Assembly (NCBI GenBank): GCA_019750135.1
Contig: JAIEOV010000051.1
Location: 61,634-125,633, forward strand
Origin: Reyranella sp.
GTDB taxonomy: Bacteria > Pseudomonadota > Alphaproteobacteria > Reyranellales > Reyranellaceae
DNA: 64,000 nt
Direction: 5' to 3'
Every line of letters begins with the position of its first letter. The stretch's first letter is position 1. The position numbers and the translations under genes are program-made. The notes beneath the pieces were generated by a model. It did no database searches. It saw only the letters and a program-made list of their open reading frames with translations, and was not told where the DNA came from. Shown piece by piece: positions 7,875 through 15,520 of the stretch.

Positions 7875-8068
7875 ATGTGAAGGCCGAGGTGAGGGCGCTG
7901 CTCGACCGGCTGCCCGACGACTGCAGCTATGCCGACGTGCAGCGCGGCATTGCCGTGCTGATGTGGCCCAAGCAAGGGGACGGCAGCCTGAAACCGCCGG
8001 AGCGCCTGCCGCCCGAGGAAGTGCGCCGCCGGCTGCGCGACTGGTTGAAATCGGAGAAGGACAAATGA
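7868..8068 (+). CDS. Small hypothetical protein with LPDDCSxxDVQ signature
   Basis: A 66-residue soluble protein, overlapping the permease gene at its start (ATG 7868) and the crotonase gene at its end (ATGA). Its N-terminal RALLDRLPDDCSYADVQRGI resembles the short DDCTxEDVQ helix found in many small orphan or antitoxin-like proteins, but no toxin gene is adjacent. The C-terminus is basic and helical (EEVRRRLRDWLKSEKDK). The double overlap argues that it is real and translated with the neighbours. Confidence 0.6.
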   Translation: MVDVKAEVRALLDRLPDDCSYADVQRGIAVLMWPKQGDGSLKPPERLPPEEVRRRLRDWLKSEKDK

Positions 8069-8868
8069 AGGACCGCGTCTCGATCGACTTTTCGGACGGC
8101 GTTGCCGACGTGCGCCTGATCCGCGCCGACAAGATGAACGCTCTGGATCCGGCAATGTTCGAGGGCATCATTGAAGCCGGCGACCAGCTCGCCAGGATGA
8201 AGGGCCTTCGCTGCGTCGTGCTGTCGGGCGAAGGAAAAGCCTTCTGCGCCGGGCTCGACATGGGCAGCTTCGCCGCCATGAAGCAGGACGGCGACGCCGT
8301 GCCCGGCGTCCGCGACCTCACCAAGCGCACCCACGGCATCGCCAACCGGCCGCAGCAATGCGCCTGGCAGTGGCGCATCCTGCCGGTCCCGGTGATCGCC
8401 GCGGTCCATGGCGTGGCCTTCGGCGGCGGCTTCCAGATCATGCTGGGCGCCGACATGCGCTACGCCAGCGCCGACACGCGCTTCTCGGTGATGGAGATCA
8501 AGTGGGGCCTCGTGCCCGACCTCGCCGGCACGCAGCTGATGCGCTATCTCGCGCGCGAGGACGTCGTGCGCGAGCTCACCTATACCGGCCGCATCTTCAG
8601 CGGCATGGAAGCCCAGCAGTTCGGCTTCGTCACCCGCGTGGTCGAGGACCCACGGGCGGCGGCGCTGGAGACGGCCAGGGAGATCGTTGCCAAGAGCCCG
8701 GACGCCGTCCGCGCGGCCAAGCGCATCCTGAACGATGCCGTCTCCGTCGACGCTGCGACCGGCCTGATGGCCGAGTCGGTCGAGCAGCAGAAGCTGATCG
8801 GCTCGCCCAACCAGCTCGAGGCGATCATGTCGAATCTGCAGAAGCGTGCCGCCAACTACAAGGACTGA
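8065..8868 (+). CDS. Crotonase-fold enzyme (enoyl-CoA hydratase/isomerase family)
   Basis: A 267-residue crotonase. The CoA-binding/oxyanion segments are GKAFCAGLDMGSFAAM and VHGVAFGGGFQIMLGADMRY, and the catalytic-region segment is EIKWGLVPDLAGTQ. The conserved Asp-rich GLD and GADxR motifs are intact; the second oxyanion glycine is present. The glutamates of classical hydratases are not clearly both there, so isomerase, hydrolase or hydratase activity are all possible. Start ATG 8065 overlaps the preceding stop; the next gene begins 4 bp after its end, suggesting a shared acyl-CoA pathway with the reductase. Confidence 0.9.
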   Translation: MKDRVSIDFSDGVADVRLIRADKMNALDPAMFEGIIEAGDQLARMKGLRCVVLSGEGKAFCAGLDMGSFAAMKQDGDAVPGVRDLTKRTHGIANRPQQCAWQWRILPVPVIAAVHGVAFGGGFQIMLGADMRYASADTRFSVMEIKWGLVPDLAGTQLMRYLAREDVVRELTYTGRIFSGMEAQQFGFVTRVVEDPRAAALETAREIVAKSPDAVRAAKRILNDAVSVDAATGLMAESVEQQKLIGSPNQLEAIMSNLQKRAANYKD

Positions 8869-8872
8869 CGCC

Positions 8873-9862
8873 ATGAACCGTCAATGGCTCTACGCCAAGC
8901 AGCCCCAGGGCAAGATCGGGCCCGACACCTTCCAGTGGACCGAGACGGCGATCCCCGAGGCGCGCGAGGGCGAGGCGCTGGTGCGCACGCGCATGCTGTC
9001 GCTCGACCCCGCCAACCGCGCCTGGATGATGGGCAAGACCTATCGCGATGCGCTGGAGCCCGGGCAGGTCATGAGCGGCTTCGCCATCGGCGAGGTCGTG
9101 GACTCCAAGACCGGCGGGCTGAAGGCCGGCGACATCGTCGAGGGCGACTGGGGCTGGCAGGACTATGCCGCCCTGCCGGCCCGGCGGCTGACCAGGCGCA
9201 TGACCCAGGCGCCGCTCGAGCTGCTGATCGGGCCGCTCAGCGTGACCGGCCTCACCGCCTATTTCGGCCTGCTCAGTGTCGGCCAGCCCAAGCCGGGCGA
9301 CACGGTGCTGGTGTCGGCCGCGGCCGGCGCGGTCGGCACCATGGTCGGCCAGATCGCCAAGCTCGCCGGCTGCCGCGTCGTCGGCACCGCGGGCGGCCAG
9401 GACAAGTGCGACTGGCTGGTGCGCGAGCTCGGCTTCGATGCCGCCGTCGACTACAAGGCGGGCGGCGTGTTCCGCGCGCTGCGGGCGGTCTGCCCCAACG
9501 GCGTCGACGTCTATTTCGACAATACCGGCGGCCCGGTTCTGGAAGCGGCGCTGTCGCTGATGAACCTGCGCGGCCGCATCGTCTGCTGCGGCAACGTCTC
9601 CCAGTACGACGTCGAGAAGCCCGCGCCGGGGCCGATGGCCGTGCCCGGCCTGGTCGTGACCAAGCGGTTGCGCCTGGAAGGCTTCATCGTCATGGATTTC
9701 TATGACCAGCGGGCCGAAGCCGAGGCCAGGCTCGCGCGCTGGGTCGAGGAGGGCAAGATCAAGGCCATCGTCGATGTCGTCGACGGCCTCGACAAGGCGC
9801 CGCAGGCGCTGATCGGCCTGTTCGAAGGTCGCAACAAGGGGAAGATGGCGGTGCGTGTCTAG
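8873..9862 (+). CDS. NADP-dependent oxidoreductase, MDR superfamily (LTB4 dehydrogenase/CurA-like)
   Basis: A 329-residue zinc-free medium-chain reductase. The nucleotide-binding motif is VLVSAAAGAVGTMVGQIAKLAG and the family-specific loop is VDVYFDNTGGPVLEAAL, both typical of prostaglandin/leukotriene B4 12-hydroxydehydrogenase-like enzymes and bacterial curcumin reductase. It would reduce an alpha,beta-unsaturated carbonyl with NADPH. The usual N-terminal pattern of the group, MNRQWxYAKxPxG, is present, supporting ATG 8873. It is 4 bp downstream of a crotonase gene, consistent with reduction of an unsaturated intermediate. Confidence 0.9.
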   Translation: MNRQWLYAKQPQGKIGPDTFQWTETAIPEAREGEALVRTRMLSLDPANRAWMMGKTYRDALEPGQVMSGFAIGEVVDSKTGGLKAGDIVEGDWGWQDYAALPARRLTRRMTQAPLELLIGPLSVTGLTAYFGLLSVGQPKPGDTVLVSAAAGAVGTMVGQIAKLAGCRVVGTAGGQDKCDWLVRELGFDAAVDYKAGGVFRALRAVCPNGVDVYFDNTGGPVLEAALSLMNLRGRIVCCGNVSQYDVEKPAPGPMAVPGLVVTKRLRLEGFIVMDFYDQRAEAEARLARWVEEGKIKAIVDVVDGLDKAPQALIGLFEGRNKGKMAVRV

Positions 9863-9948
9863 TCGACGCTTTGCGCTTTATGCGAGCACGGCGTCGAAAA
9901 CTGTGGTAGCCTGTCATCAGGTGCTCGATGTGTAGCCCATAGGTGCGT

Positions 9949-10728
9949 ATGCAGCGTGTCGGTACATGGCTATCGGCCATTGTTTGCCTGCTGTCGCTCA
10001 CCTGCGTGTCACCCGGCTTTGCCGCCGATCCGTCCGCCGTTCCCATCCTGCTCTATCATCGCCTCGGTCCGGTCTCGTCCGATGAGATGACCGTGACGAC
10101 GCCCGTGTTCCAGGCCCAGCTCAAGCTGATCCAGGAGCGCGGCTACAAGGTCATCCCCCTGGCGGCGCTGATCGCGGCGCTGGGCGACGAATCGGCGGCT
10201 CCCCTGCCGGAGCGCGCCGTGGTGCTGACCGCCGACGACGGCCATCGCACCGTCTACTCGGACATGTTTCCGCTGATCCAACGCCTGAAGATTCCCGTCA
10301 CGCTGTTCATCTACCCGTCGGCCATCTCCAATGCCGACTATGCGATGACATGGGCGCAACTGGCCGAGATGAAGGCGTCGGGTCTGGTCGACATCCAGTC
10401 GCACACCTTCTGGCATCCCAATTTCAACGTCGAGAAGAAGCGCCTGGCGCCGGCGGCCTACCAGAAATTCACTCAGGACCAGTTCGTGAAGTCCAAGGCC
10501 GTGCTCGAGCAACGCCTGGGCGGCAAGGTCGATCTTTTGGCCTGGCCGTTCGGCATCCGCGACGATCAGCTCGACCAGTGGGCAGAGGCGGCCGGCTACG
10601 TCGCGGCGTTCACCATCGAGCGCCGGCCGGTGACGCGGTCCGACAAGCTCATGGCGCTTCCGCGCTTCATCGTCACCGATCTCGACCGTGGCAACCGTTT
10701 CGTGTCGCTTCTGGGAGCACCAAAATGA
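9949..10728 (+). CDS. Secreted polysaccharide deacetylase (NodB homology, CE4)
   Basis: A 259-residue exported protein with a Sec signal (TWLSAIVCLLSLTCVSPGFA). NodB motif 1 is TADDGHRTV, with the catalytic and metal Asp pair kept, and motif 2 is SHTFWHP, giving the HxxxH metal ligands. The N-terminal PILLYHRLG is typical of the YadE/PgaB-like subgroup that de-N-acetylates surface glycans or peptidoglycan. ATG 9949 is preferred over GTG 9943. Its stop overlaps the next ATG (ATGA), so it is cotranslated with the DUF4015 protein; together with the muramidase fusion it forms an envelope-glycan cluster. Confidence 0.88.
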   Translation: MQRVGTWLSAIVCLLSLTCVSPGFAADPSAVPILLYHRLGPVSSDEMTVTTPVFQAQLKLIQERGYKVIPLAALIAALGDESAAPLPERAVVLTADDGHRTVYSDMFPLIQRLKIPVTLFIYPSAISNADYAMTWAQLAEMKASGLVDIQSHTFWHPNFNVEKKRLAPAAYQKFTQDQFVKSKAVLEQRLGGKVDLLAWPFGIRDDQLDQWAEAAGYVAAFTIERRPVTRSDKLMALPRFIVTDLDRGNRFVSLLGAPK

Positions 10729-12065
10729 AGAACGTCTTGCGGCCGCTGCTGGCCGCCGCTGCGCTTTTCCTTGTACCGGCAGCAACGGCCCAGGCTCAGG
10801 TCAAGGAGGCCCAGGACCAGGTCAAGGAAGCGGCGCGCGACGCCGAGCGCGAAGGCATCATCGTCGACCGCGCGACCGGCGCGGGGATCGCCGGCGCCAT
10901 CGTGACGGCGGGCGACAAGACGGTGCTGACCGACGCGAAGGGTCACTATCGCGCCCCTGCCGCTACTTTGGCCGGCACCCAGCCGTTGCTGGTCCGCGCC
11001 GTCGGCTACGGCCGCTCGACCGTCGCGGCGAGCGACGCCGGGCCGCCAACCACCGAGCTCGCGCCGTTGCGGCCCAAGGCGCTCTACCTCACCGTCTACG
11101 GCATCGGCGCGCCGTTCCTGCTCGATCCGGCCCTCGACGTCATCGAAAAGAGCGGCCTCAACGCGCTGGTCATCGATCTCAAGGGTGATCGCGGCCTCAT
11201 CCCCTATCCCAGCAAGGTGCCTCTCGCCGCCAAGATCGGGGCGCAGAAGCTGCGGACCATTCCCGACTTGCCGGCGCTCGCGGCCAACCTCAAGAGCAAG
11301 GGCATCTACCTGATCGCCCGCATCGTGGTGTTCAAGGACGACCTGCTGGCCGCGTCGCACCCGCAATGGGCGGTCCGGACCGCGGGCGGCGGACTTTGGA
11401 AAGACCGCGAGGGCCTGGCCTGGATCGATCCCTCGCGCCGCGAAGCGTGGGACTACACGCTGAGCGTCGCCGAGGAGGCGGCCGCGGCCGGCTTCGACGA
11501 GATCCAGTTCGACTACATCCGCTTCCCCGACGCGGGCGGCCTCGCCTTCGCCGATGCGTCCGACGAGAACGGGCGCGTTGCGGCGATCACCGGCTTTCTT
11601 CGCGAGGCGCGCAAACGCCTGGCGCCGTACAACGTGTTCACGGCCATGGATTCCTTCGGCTACGTCTGCTGGAACCAGAACGACACCGGCATCGGCCAGA
11701 GGGTCGAAGACCTTGCCACGGCGGTCGACATCATCTCGCCCATGCTCTATCCGTCGGGCTTCCAGTTCGGCATCCCCGGCTACCGCAATCCGGTCCAGAA
11801 CCCCTACGAAATCGTCCACCTCTCGCTTCAGGAATGTAAGAGGCGGACGGCGAATACGGCGGTGCGGTACAGGCCGTGGCTGCAGGCGTTCACCGACTAT
11901 GCCTTTGGCGGAAAGGTCTTCGGCGCCGATGAGATTGCCAAGCAGACCAAGGCGTCGCGCGACGCCGACACCGACGGCTGGATGCTGTGGAACCCGCGCA
12001 ACGTCTACACCACCAATGAGATCAAGCCGGAGCCGCCCGAGAGCAAGGCCAAGGCGGCCCGCTGA
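10725..12065 (+). CDS. Putative exported glycoside hydrolase (DUF4015) with N-terminal carboxypeptidase-regulatory-like domain
   Basis: A 446-residue protein with a Sec signal peptide ending ATAQAQ. Residues ~45-110 form a small beta domain resembling carboxypeptidase regulatory-like folds (VDRATGAGIAGAIVTAG, TDAKGHYRAPA). Residues ~120-425 match the DUF4015 TIM-barrel family: VYGIGAPFLLDP, LNALVIDLKGD, IYLIARIVVFKDD, the acidic strand end DEIQFDYIRFPD and DIISPMLYPSGF. The acidic residues at strand ends suggest a retaining glycosidase, but no substrate is established for the family. It sits between a polysaccharide deacetylase (4-bp overlap) and a muropeptide-type fusion enzyme (4-bp gap), which suggests a glycan substrate in the envelope. 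Confidence 0.8.
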   Translation: MKNVLRPLLAAAALFLVPAATAQAQVKEAQDQVKEAARDAEREGIIVDRATGAGIAGAIVTAGDKTVLTDAKGHYRAPAATLAGTQPLLVRAVGYGRSTVAASDAGPPTTELAPLRPKALYLTVYGIGAPFLLDPALDVIEKSGLNALVIDLKGDRGLIPYPSKVPLAAKIGAQKLRTIPDLPALAANLKSKGIYLIARIVVFKDDLLAASHPQWAVRTAGGGLWKDREGLAWIDPSRREAWDYTLSVAEEAAAAGFDEIQFDYIRFPDAGGLAFADASDENGRVAAITGFLREARKRLAPYNVFTAMDSFGYVCWNQNDTGIGQRVEDLATAVDIISPMLYPSGFQFGIPGYRNPVQNPYEIVHLSLQECKRRTANTAVRYRPWLQAFTDYAFGGKVFGADEIAKQTKASRDADTDGWMLWNPRNVYTTNEIKPEPPESKAKAAR

Positions 12066-12069
12066 GGCA

Positions 12070-14334
12070 TTGCGGCTCTTCCTTGTCGGCCTGATCTGCC
12101 AGGTCGCCGTCGCCTGCGCGGCGCCGGCGACGCCCGCTTCTGCGGCGCCGCCCACCTCTCCAAGCCAGGCAGCCGATGCCATCGGCGCCATCGTGCGCGA
12201 CGAGATCGCCAACGGAAAGGTGCCCGGCGCCGTCGTCGTGCTGGGCATGGGCGATCGCATCGTCGTGCGCCAGGCCTACGGCAACCGCTCCGTGATGCCC
12301 TCCGTACAGCCGGCCACGCTCGACACGATCTACGACGCCGCCTCGCTCACCAAGGTGATGGCGACGTCGGTGGCGATCATGCAGCTGGTCGAGCGCGGCC
12401 AGATCGATCTCGACCGGCCGGCCGCCGCCTACTGGCCGGCCTTCGCCGCCAACGGCAAGGGCGACATCACCGTCCGCCAGCTCATGACGCACTATGCCGC
12501 CCTGCCGGCCGGCATCCCGACGCGCAGCTGGTCGGGCACCGAGGGCGCGCTCGACGCCATCGTCGCGCTGAAGCCGCTGGCGCCCGCCGGTACGCGCTTC
12601 GTCTACAGCGACGTCGACTTCATCGTGCTGGGCGAGATCGTGCGGCGGGTCTCGGGCCAGCCGCTCGACACCTATGCGGCCAAGAACATCTTCCAGCCGC
12701 TCGGCATGCGTGACACCTCGTTCCGGCCGTCCGCGCCGAAGGACCGTATCGCGCCGGCCGACGTCGAAGGCGGCGAGCTGCGCTGGGGTGAGGTCCAGGA
12801 CCCCATCGCCTATCGCATGGGTGGCGTTGCCGGCCATGCCGGCGTCTTTACCACTGCCGATGATCTCACGAAGCTCGCGCAGATGATGCTGGCGGGCGGC
12901 AAGGGCGTGTTGAAGCCGAGCTCGGTCGCGGCCATGACGCAGCCGCAGAGCCCGCCCGGCGGCTCGGCTCTGCGCGGCCTCGGCTGGGACATCGATTCGC
13001 CCTATGCCGTGTGGATGGCGCCGTCATTCTCGACGCAGTCCTACGGCCATACCGGGTACACCGGCACGGCGATCTGGATCGATCCGACGACGAAGACTTT
13101 CCTGATCGTCCTGAGCAACCGGCTGCATCCCGACGGCAAGGGCAACAATCTGCAGATGCTGCGGCGCCTCTCGACCGTGGCCGGTGCGGCCTCACGCGGC
13201 GAGCAGAGCCGGGTGATGTCGGGGATCGACGTGCTCGAAGCCTACGGCTTTCGCCAGCTCGCCGGACGCCGGGTCGGGCTCATCACCAACCGCTCGGCGC
13301 TCGACGGGAGAGGGCGGCGCACCGCGGATGCCCTGCACCAGGCGAGCGGGCCCAGGCTGGTCGCCCTGTTCAGCCCCGAGCATGGCCTCGACGCGTCGGC
13401 CGAGGGCAAGATCGCTTCGGGCCGCGACCAGGCGACGGGCCTGCCCATCTACAGCCTTTACGGTGAGACGAGGCGGCCGACGCCCGCCATGCTGGCCGGC
13501 CTCGATGCGCTGGTCTTCGACATGCAGGATGTCGGCGCGCGCTACTACACCTATTCCACGACCATGGCCTATGCGATGGAGGCCGCCGCCGCCAGCAAGC
13601 TCGACTTCTATGTGCTCGACCGGCCCGATCCCATCACCGCGAGCACGGTGCAGGGGGCCGTGCTCGATGACGATCTCACCTCCTTCATCACCTATCTGCC
13701 GCTGCCGGTGCGCCACGGCATGACGCTGGGCGAGCTGGCGCGGCTGTTCAACGCCGAGAAGAACATCGGCGTCCGGCTGCATGTCGTCACCATGCGCCGC
13801 TACGAGCGAACGATGTGGTTCGACCAGACCGGCTTTGCCTGGGTGCCGCCGTCACCCAACCTGCGCAAGCTCGAGCAGGCGGTGCTTTATCCCGGCGTCG
13901 GCATGATCGAAGCGGCCAATGTCAGCGTCGGCCGCGGCACGGACTCGCCCTTCGAGCTGGTGGGCGCACCCTGGATCGACGGCAAGGCGCTGGCCGATCA
14001 TCTGAACGGTCGCAGGATCGCCGGCGTGCGTTTCGAGGCCGCGACCTTCACGCCGCGCGAATGGGTCTATCCCGGACAATCCTGCGGTGGCGTCCGCATC
14101 GTGTTCACCGATCGCGATCGCCTCGACAGCCCGCTGCTCGGCGTCGAGCTGCTGTCGGCGCTCTGGCGCCTCCATGGCGACCGCCTGCAGATCGACCGCA
14201 CGCTCAGCATGATCGGCTCCCGGTCCTCGCTCGCGGCCATCAAGGCGCAGGCCGATCCGCGCGACGTGGCGCAATCCTGGACACAAGGCGTGGCCGCCTT
14301 CCTCACGAAGCGACAGCCGCATCTCCTGTATTGA
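12070..14334 (+). CDS. Fusion: serine beta-lactamase-fold hydrolase + DUF1343/NamZ exo-muramidase
   Basis: A 754-residue exported fusion. The first ~30 residues are a signal peptide (RLFLVGLICQVAVACAA, possibly with a weak lipobox). Residues ~35-370 are a class C beta-lactamase/esterase-fold domain: SxxK as ASLTKVM, YxD as VYSDVDF and the third motif as GHTGYTG. Residues ~383-754 are a DUF1343 domain: VGLITNRSAL, the acidic motif FSPEHGLDA, DMQDVGARYYTY, and VSVGRGTDSPFELVGAPW. In Bacillus subtilis, AmiE (beta-lactamase-like muramyl amidase) and NamZ (DUF1343 exo-N-acetylmuramidase) are separate proteins of one muropeptide recycling operon; here both folds are in one chain. Start is TTG 12070, as no ATG gives the signal. 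Confidence 0.87.
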   Translation: MRLFLVGLICQVAVACAAPATPASAAPPTSPSQAADAIGAIVRDEIANGKVPGAVVVLGMGDRIVVRQAYGNRSVMPSVQPATLDTIYDAASLTKVMATSVAIMQLVERGQIDLDRPAAAYWPAFAANGKGDITVRQLMTHYAALPAGIPTRSWSGTEGALDAIVALKPLAPAGTRFVYSDVDFIVLGEIVRRVSGQPLDTYAAKNIFQPLGMRDTSFRPSAPKDRIAPADVEGGELRWGEVQDPIAYRMGGVAGHAGVFTTADDLTKLAQMMLAGGKGVLKPSSVAAMTQPQSPPGGSALRGLGWDIDSPYAVWMAPSFSTQSYGHTGYTGTAIWIDPTTKTFLIVLSNRLHPDGKGNNLQMLRRLSTVAGAASRGEQSRVMSGIDVLEAYGFRQLAGRRVGLITNRSALDGRGRRTADALHQASGPRLVALFSPEHGLDASAEGKIASGRDQATGLPIYSLYGETRRPTPAMLAGLDALVFDMQDVGARYYTYSTTMAYAMEAAAASKLDFYVLDRPDPITASTVQGAVLDDDLTSFITYLPLPVRHGMTLGELARLFNAEKNIGVRLHVVTMRRYERTMWFDQTGFAWVPPSPNLRKLEQAVLYPGVGMIEAANVSVGRGTDSPFELVGAPWIDGKALADHLNGRRIAGVRFEAATFTPREWVYPGQSCGGVRIVFTDRDRLDSPLLGVELLSALWRLHGDRLQIDRTLSMIGSRSSLAAIKAQADPRDVAQSWTQGVAAFLTKRQPHLLY

Positions 14335-14460
14335 AGCTAGTGGCGCGCCCCCAGCACACCGTCTCAAGAATTTCTCAAGGGTAAATCAACCATCCGTCGA
14401 AGCTTTGCGGTGATCGTTCCGCTATGCCCCTCCGGACATTCCAGAAGAGGGAAAGCGACC

Positions 14461-14745
14461 ATGGCACTGCGCAGGTTCATCATCGAGCGCGACATTCCAC
14501 AAGTGGGGACCTTCGAGCGCGAGCAGCTGCGCCAGGCCGCGGCGAAGTCCAATGAAGTGCTGAACCAGCTCGGCTCGGACATCCAGTGGATCGAGAGCTT
14601 TGTCGCCGCCGACAAGACCTTTTGCGTCTATCTGGCAATGGATGAAGCGGTGATCCGGAAACATGCCGAGATCAGCGGCTTTCCGGCGACCAAGATCACC
14701 GAAGTGTCGAAGATGATCGATCCGACGACGGAGCGAGCGGCGTAA
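14461..14745 (+). CDS. DUF4242 (SCO4226-like, nickel-binding) protein
   Basis: A 94-residue ferredoxin-like-fold protein. The opening RRFIIERDIPQVG, the middle IQWIESFVAADKTFCVYLA and the closing HAEISGFPATKITEV are the standard blocks of DUF4242, whose characterised Streptomyces member binds nickel. It is cytoplasmic and monocistronic, with an AGAGGGAAAG ribosome binding site just upstream of ATG 14461. The 126-bp upstream gap contains the short direct repeat TCAAGAATTTCTCAAG but no clear promoter. Confidence 0.85.
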   Translation: MALRRFIIERDIPQVGTFEREQLRQAAAKSNEVLNQLGSDIQWIESFVAADKTFCVYLAMDEAVIRKHAEISGFPATKITEVSKMIDPTTERAA

Positions 14746-14752
14746 GCCCAGG

Positions 14753-15508
14753 TCAGAATCGCGCCAGCAGCGAGCCGTAGCCGTAGACCTTGTCGGTGAT
14801 CCCGTTGGTCCGCAGCGCGTGCCAGTAGGTCGTGGCATTGATCTGCAGCACGGGCTTGTCGAGCCAGCGCTCGGCTTCGTCGGCCAGCTTGGCGAAGGGC
14901 AGGTTGGCGCCGAAGGCGACGATCGCCTCGACATCCGGCCCGTCGATCGAACGCGCCGCCTTGATCATGTCCTGCGCGGTCAGCACGGAATAGGACGCCG
15001 GGCTCTTGCCGCGCATGTGGCAGTAGCGGACGACCTCGTAGCCATGGGCGCCCAGCACGGCATTGAGCCGCGGCTCGATGCACGGGTAGTAGGGTTCCAT
15101 GATGGCGATCTTGCGCTTGATGCCGTGCGCCTTGAGGCCGGCGGCGACGGCATCGGAGGCGATCGAGACGGGAATGTCCCAGCCCGCCACTTTGCGCACG
15201 CGACGCTTCAGCTCCTCGCCCCACTCGAGCGAGCCGCCCCACACCGAAAGTGCGGAAATGCCCAGGATGAAGGCGTTGGGCTTGGCGTCCATGACCCGGT
15301 CGACCGCGTCCTCGAGCGACTTGTCGATCGCCTCGAGCTGCTTCTCGAAATCGGCATCGGAGGTCACCGGATCGTCGGCGATGACCATGCGGGCGAGGTG
15401 GTTGGTCACGCCCGCCGGCCGCATGTCGTCGTACTCGGGCTGGACCACCGTGTTCGTCGACGGTGTCGTCACGCCAAAGGCGAGCCGCCAGGCTAGATAG
15501 TCGCGCAT
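14753..15508 (-). CDS. Maleate isomerase / arylmalonate decarboxylase-like protein lacking both catalytic cysteines
   Basis: A 251-residue Asp/Glu-racemase-superfamily protein. The family N-terminus GVTTPSTNTVVQPE is clear and the two-lobe length is right. In maleate cis-trans isomerases two cysteines (in ACTSGS-like and SCTN-like motifs) do the chemistry. Here the aligned segments read LGISALSVWGG (residues 82-92, Ile84 at the first cysteine position) and AFGANLPF (Gly200 at the second). The protein therefore either has a different activity or is a binding protein. It is 12 bp from an MFS transporter gene on the same strand, suggesting a linked uptake-and-conversion pair for a dicarboxylate-like compound. 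Confidence 0.75.
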   Translation of the reverse strand: MRDYLAWRLAFGVTTPSTNTVVQPEYDDMRPAGVTNHLARMVIADDPVTSDADFEKQLEAIDKSLEDAVDRVMDAKPNAFILGISALSVWGGSLEWGEELKRRVRKVAGWDIPVSIASDAVAAGLKAHGIKRKIAIMEPYYPCIEPRLNAVLGAHGYEVVRYCHMRGKSPASYSVLTAQDMIKAARSIDGPDVEAIVAFGANLPFAKLADEAERWLDKPVLQINATTYWHALRTNGITDKVYGYGSLLARF

Positions 15509-15520
15509 GCTTTCACTCCC

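Noticed and set aside
9863..9897. Terminator after the quinone-oxidoreductase-like gene (TCGACGC ... GCGTCGA)
   Set aside because: Only 7 bp of pairing around a 21-nt gap; too weak to list.
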